Source: an uncultured Eubacteriales bacterium (GTDB lineage Bacteria > Bacillota > Clostridia > Oscillospirales > UMGS1783). From it: a stretch of 7,891 nt of DNA. The stretch covers positions 1-7,891 of the forward strand of contig CAJLRT010000046.1 of assembly GCA_905209135.1 (NCBI GenBank), in the 5' to 3' direction. Of the stretch, positions 6,405 through 7,891 are shown in pieces. Both the position numbers and the translations under genes were made by a program. Position 1 is the stretch's first letter, and every line of letters starts with the position of its first letter. Below the pieces are notes generated by a model, which did not search any database, was not told where the DNA came from, and saw only the letters and a program-made list of their open reading frames with translations.

Positions 6405-6545
6405 TAGATCCCCTATAATTTCCCCTATTTTACCAAATATATCCGTTATTTTCAAGGGGATATTTTACAACTTCAACAAAATTCGTTTTTTCTTTATTCG
6501 CTTACAAATTTTTACATTTTTTGCATGTTTTTCAAGTTATCCTAT
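6405..6545. other. AT-rich intergenic segment between divergent genes
   Basis: By hand count, 6411-6540 has 34 G/C in 130 bases (about 26%), against well over half G/C in the flanking genes. It holds the aminopeptidase promoter on the minus strand. It may also hold the spoIIA promoter on the plus strand, but I find only weak matches there, for example TTGCAT (6521-6526), 16 nt, TATGTG (6543-6548). No protein is encoded here. Confidence 0.65.
6427..6455 (-). promoter_or_regulatory. Sigma-A-type promoter for the aminopeptidase
   Basis: On the minus strand TTGAAA (6455-6450) is followed after exactly 17 nt by TAAAAT (6432-6427), a near-consensus vegetative promoter. Transcription would start near 6420, giving a leader of about 75 nt before ATG 6344. 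It sits in a patch much richer in AT than its surroundings. Confidence 0.72.
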
Positions 6546-6588
6546 GTGCAGGGTCTTTTCCGCAGCCGCCGTATGGACAACCCTGCGC
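6546..6588 (+). other. Putative RNA stem-loop upstream of spoIIAA (first of three)
   Basis: GTGCAGGG (6546-6553) can pair with CCCTGCGC (6581-6588), with one G-U pair, and closes a 27-nt loop. It begins where the AT-rich segment changes to GC-rich DNA. It may be part of the spoIIA leader or of a separate small transcript; neither is established. Confidence 0.35.
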
Positions 6589-6608
6589 GCGACGACAACA
6601 TGTGAAAC

Positions 6609-6634
6609 GCGGCGCGGAAAATTACTTCCGCCGC
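6609..6634 (+). other. Putative RNA stem-loop upstream of spoIIAA (second of three)
   Basis: GCGG (6609-6612) and CGGAA (6615-6619) pair with TTCCGCCGC (6626-6634). This makes nine base pairs with a two-base bulge (CG) around the loop AATTAC. Its 3' end (6630-6634) is also the 5' side of the next stem, so the two outer stems compete. Confidence 0.4.
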
Positions 6635-6676
6635 ACAGGAGCGCCGGATTCGGGGGGGATCCGGCGCTCCTGCGGC
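6630..6676 (+). terminator. Strong hairpin, terminator- or attenuator-like, before spoIIAA
   Basis: A 13-bp perfect stem (AGGAGCGCCGGAT at 6637-6649 with ATCCGGCGCTCCT at 6659-6671) has a 9-nt loop containing seven G. It is extended by five outer pairs (GCCGC/GCGGC) past a two-base bulge. The following bases, TATTTAAAAC, are AT-rich but contain only a short T-run, so efficient termination is uncertain. It ends 58 nt before the spoIIAA ATG. Confidence 0.5.
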
Positions 6677-6734
6677 TATTTAAAACAGAATCGCAATAAC
6701 ATACAGCATTCGCAACGGGAAAGGATGTGAAACA

Positions 6735-7049
6735 ATGAAAGTCGAAACACGGGAAGAGGGCGATCTGCTCGTGCTCGTATTCCAGGGCGAGATGGACCAC
6801 CACAACCTGCGCGGCATCAGCCTGCAGACCGACCCCGTCATCAAACGGCTCAAACCAAAAATGCTGCTGCTGGACATGCAGGGCGTTCCCTTCTGCGACA
6901 GTTCGGGGATTGCAGCCGTGATCGGCCGGTACAAAATTGTGCAGGCCTGGGGCGGGAAAATGGTGCTGCACGGGCTGAACAACCAGGTGCGCAAAGTGCT
7001 CAATCTCGGCGGCGTATTCAATATCGTAAAAGAGGTGCAGAGGCAATGA
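6735..7049 (+). CDS. spoIIAA: SpoIIAA, anti-sigma F factor antagonist (STAS domain)
   Basis: This is a 104-residue single STAS-domain protein. It carries 'GEMDHHN' (18-24), 'KMLLLDMQGVPFCDSSGIAAVIGRYK' with the phosphorylation motif D55-S56-S57-G58, and 'NLGGVFNIV' near the C-terminus. By alignment with Bacillus subtilis SpoIIAA (Ser58), the phosphorylated residue should be Ser56. Its role in the family is to bind the anti-sigma factor SpoIIAB when unphosphorylated and so release sigma-F in the forespore; SpoIIAB inactivates it by phosphorylation and the phosphatase SpoIIE (not in this window) reactivates it. The ATG follows AAAGGA (6720-6725) with 9-nt spacing. Its stop overlaps the next start (ATGA, 7046-7049). 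It is first in the operon; no dacF or other gene precedes it on this strand. It is identified as SpoIIAA rather than RsbV by the sporulation sigma factor two genes downstream. Confidence 0.95.
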   Translation: MKVETREEGDLLVLVFQGEMDHHNLRGISLQTDPVIKRLKPKMLLLDMQGVPFCDSSGIAAVIGRYKIVQAWGGKMVLHGLNNQVRKVLNLGGVFNIVKEVQRQ

Positions 7050-7501
7050 CTGGAGAAAACAAGATGCAGATTAGCTTTATCAGCCGCTCTTCCAACGAGG
7101 GCTTCGCGCGCATCGCCGTCTCGGGCTTTCTCGCGCAGCTCGACCCGACGGTGGATGAACTCGCCGAGATCAAAACCGTTGTGAGCGAGGCTGTCACAAA
7201 CTGCATTGTACACGGGTATCAGAACACGCTCGGCATGATCTACATAACCGTCAAGTTCAACGATGCGGGCGAGGTCGCCATCACCATACGCGACAAGGGC
7301 TGCGGCATTGAGGATGTGGAAAAGGCGCGCGAACCCCTGTTCACCACCTGCAACACGGGCGAGCGGGCCGGCATGGGCTTTACCATTATGGAGAGCTTTT
7401 CCGACCGGCTCAAGGTCTATTCCCGGCCGGGCCGGGGCACGCGCGTCGTGATACGGCGCAAGCTGTCCGGCAGGCGGGGTCAGGTCCGAAAAACGGCATG
7501 A
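7046..7501 (+). CDS. spoIIAB: SpoIIAB, anti-sigma F factor and serine kinase
   Basis: This is a 151-residue GHKL-fold protein of normal size for the family. It matches SpoIIAB throughout: 'NEGFARIAVSGFLAQLDPTVDELAEIKTVVSEAVTNCIVHGY' (17-58) with likely catalytic base E48 and Mg-binding N52, 'IRDKGCGIEDVEKAREPLFTT' (81-101) with ATP-binding D83, and the lid 'GERAGMGFTIMESF' (105-118). SpoIIAB holds sigma-F inactive and phosphorylates SpoIIAA with ATP. The start at 7046 overlaps the spoIIAA stop by ATGA. An internal ATG at 7064 has its own GGAG (7052-7055) 8 nt upstream and begins 'MQISFISRS', which lines up with an early Met in the B. subtilis protein, so 7064 is a real alternative. Its stop overlaps the sigF start by ATGA (7498-7501). 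Confidence 0.95.
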   Translation: MTGENKMQISFISRSSNEGFARIAVSGFLAQLDPTVDELAEIKTVVSEAVTNCIVHGYQNTLGMIYITVKFNDAGEVAITIRDKGCGIEDVEKAREPLFTTCNTGERAGMGFTIMESFSDRLKVYSRPGRGTRVVIRRKLSGRRGQVRKTA

Positions 7502-7891
7502 GCGCCGACGGGACCGGCCGCGAGCTGTTTGCGCGGGCCAGGGGCGGAGACCGGCGGGCGCAGGACGAGCTCGCCCAGGCCAACCTCGGGCTCGTATACT
7601 CCCTCGCCTCCCGCCTCTCCTACGGCGGGCTTGCGGAATATGAGGACCTTGTTGGCGCGGGAAGCATGGGGCTTTTCAAGGCGATTATGAATTTTGACGA
7701 GACGCGCGGGCTCGCCTTTTCCACCTATGCCGTGCCGGTCATCGCCGGGGAGATGAAGCGGTTCATCCGCGACAACGGCCCGGTCAAGGTTTCGCGGGAT
7801 ATCAAGGAAAAGGCGATGCGCGTGCGCAGGGCCGGACAGCAGTACGAAAAGGAAAAGGGCTGCAGCCCGACGCCCCGCGAGCTGGCGGACC
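7498..7891 (+). CDS. sigF: RNA polymerase sigma-F factor, N-terminal part (3' partial)
   Basis: The first 131 codons of a sigma-70-family factor lie in the window; the frame is still open at the edge. Region 2 is clear: 'NLGLVYSLASRL' (29-40), 'YEDLVGAGSMGLFKAIMNFDETRG' (48-71) and 'FSTYAVPVIAGEMKRFIRDNGPVKVSR' (74-100), followed by the start of region 3 ('SPTPRELAD'). 'FSTYAVP.I.GE..RFIRD.G..KVSR' is the hallmark of sporulation factors sigma-F and sigma-G; the position directly after spoIIAB identifies this as sigma-F (spoIIAC), the first forespore-specific sigma factor. The ATG at 7498 overlaps the spoIIAB stop (ATGA), and no strong Shine-Dalgarno precedes it, so translation probably depends on coupling. 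That would keep the amount of sigma-F tied to its inhibitor. The N-terminus is shorter than in B. subtilis. Confidence 0.94.
   Translation, partial: MSADGTGRELFARARGGDRRAQDELAQANLGLVYSLASRLSYGGLAEYEDLVGAGSMGLFKAIMNFDETRGLAFSTYAVPVIAGEMKRFIRDNGPVKVSRDIKEKAMRVRRAGQQYEKEKGCSPTPRELAD

Noticed and set aside
5640..6407. 255-codon plus-strand frame opposite the aminopeptidase
   Set aside because: It is antisense to a gene with all its M29 metal-ligand motifs; no domain is visible.
6292..6699. Plus-strand frame over the AT-rich patch and hairpins
   Set aside because: It crosses the aminopeptidase promoter and the inverted repeats, its composition changes abruptly, and it resembles no protein.
6709..6715. 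TTCGCAA as a possible Spo0A box
   Set aside because: It departs from TTCGACA at two positions, is isolated, and sits too close to the ribosome site to be convincing.
1..7891. tRNA, rRNA, CRISPR array, insertion sequence or attachment site
   Set aside because: No cloverleaf, spaced direct-repeat array, transposase motif or terminal inverted repeats with target duplication were seen.

Overview
The window is a GC-rich stretch of a spore-forming, Gram-positive bacterium, most likely a high-GC member of the Clostridia (an Oscillospiraceae-like gut lineage is my guess, not something the sequence proves). The support is the start of a spoIIA sporulation operon (SpoIIAA, SpoIIAB, sigma-F), a Bce-type peptide-antibiotic sensing and transport module typical of Firmicutes, and AGGAGG-like ribosome binding sites.

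Layout, left to right: (1) bases 1-290, the 3' end of folC, closed by an intrinsic terminator; (2) 382-2063, a two-component pair (OmpR-family response regulator, then a short two-TM histidine kinase) overlapping by ATGA; (3) a 230-nt gap holding GTAAG repeats and an extended -10 promoter; (4) 2294-5072, an ABC ATPase and a large FtsX-type permease, overlapping by 8 nt; (5) a near-symmetric bidirectional terminator at about 5084-5115; (6) 6344-5121 on the minus strand, an M29-family aminopeptidase with its own sigma-A-like promoter in an AT-rich patch; (7) about 6546-6676, a series of RNA hairpins in the space before the sporulation operon; (8) 6735-7891, spoIIAA, spoIIAB and the first 131 codons of sigF, linked by two successive ATGA overlaps and cut by the window edge.

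How the genes work together: the kinase has almost no extracellular domain, and the permease has a large one of about 230 residues. In the BceRS-BceAB paradigm this means that the transporter senses the peptide antibiotic and signals through the kinase. The phosphorylated regulator would then act on the repeats upstream of the ATPase gene to raise transporter expression. The spoIIA genes encode the anti-anti-sigma / anti-sigma / sigma-F switch that sets forespore-specific transcription. FolC and the aminopeptidase look like housekeeping neighbours.

All proteins belong to known families, and I see no clearly undescribed protein system. The less explained signals are non-coding: the putative operator at 2190-2225, a near-identical 16-bp GC palindrome found upstream of both the regulator and the transporter, and the overlapping hairpins ahead of spoIIAA.
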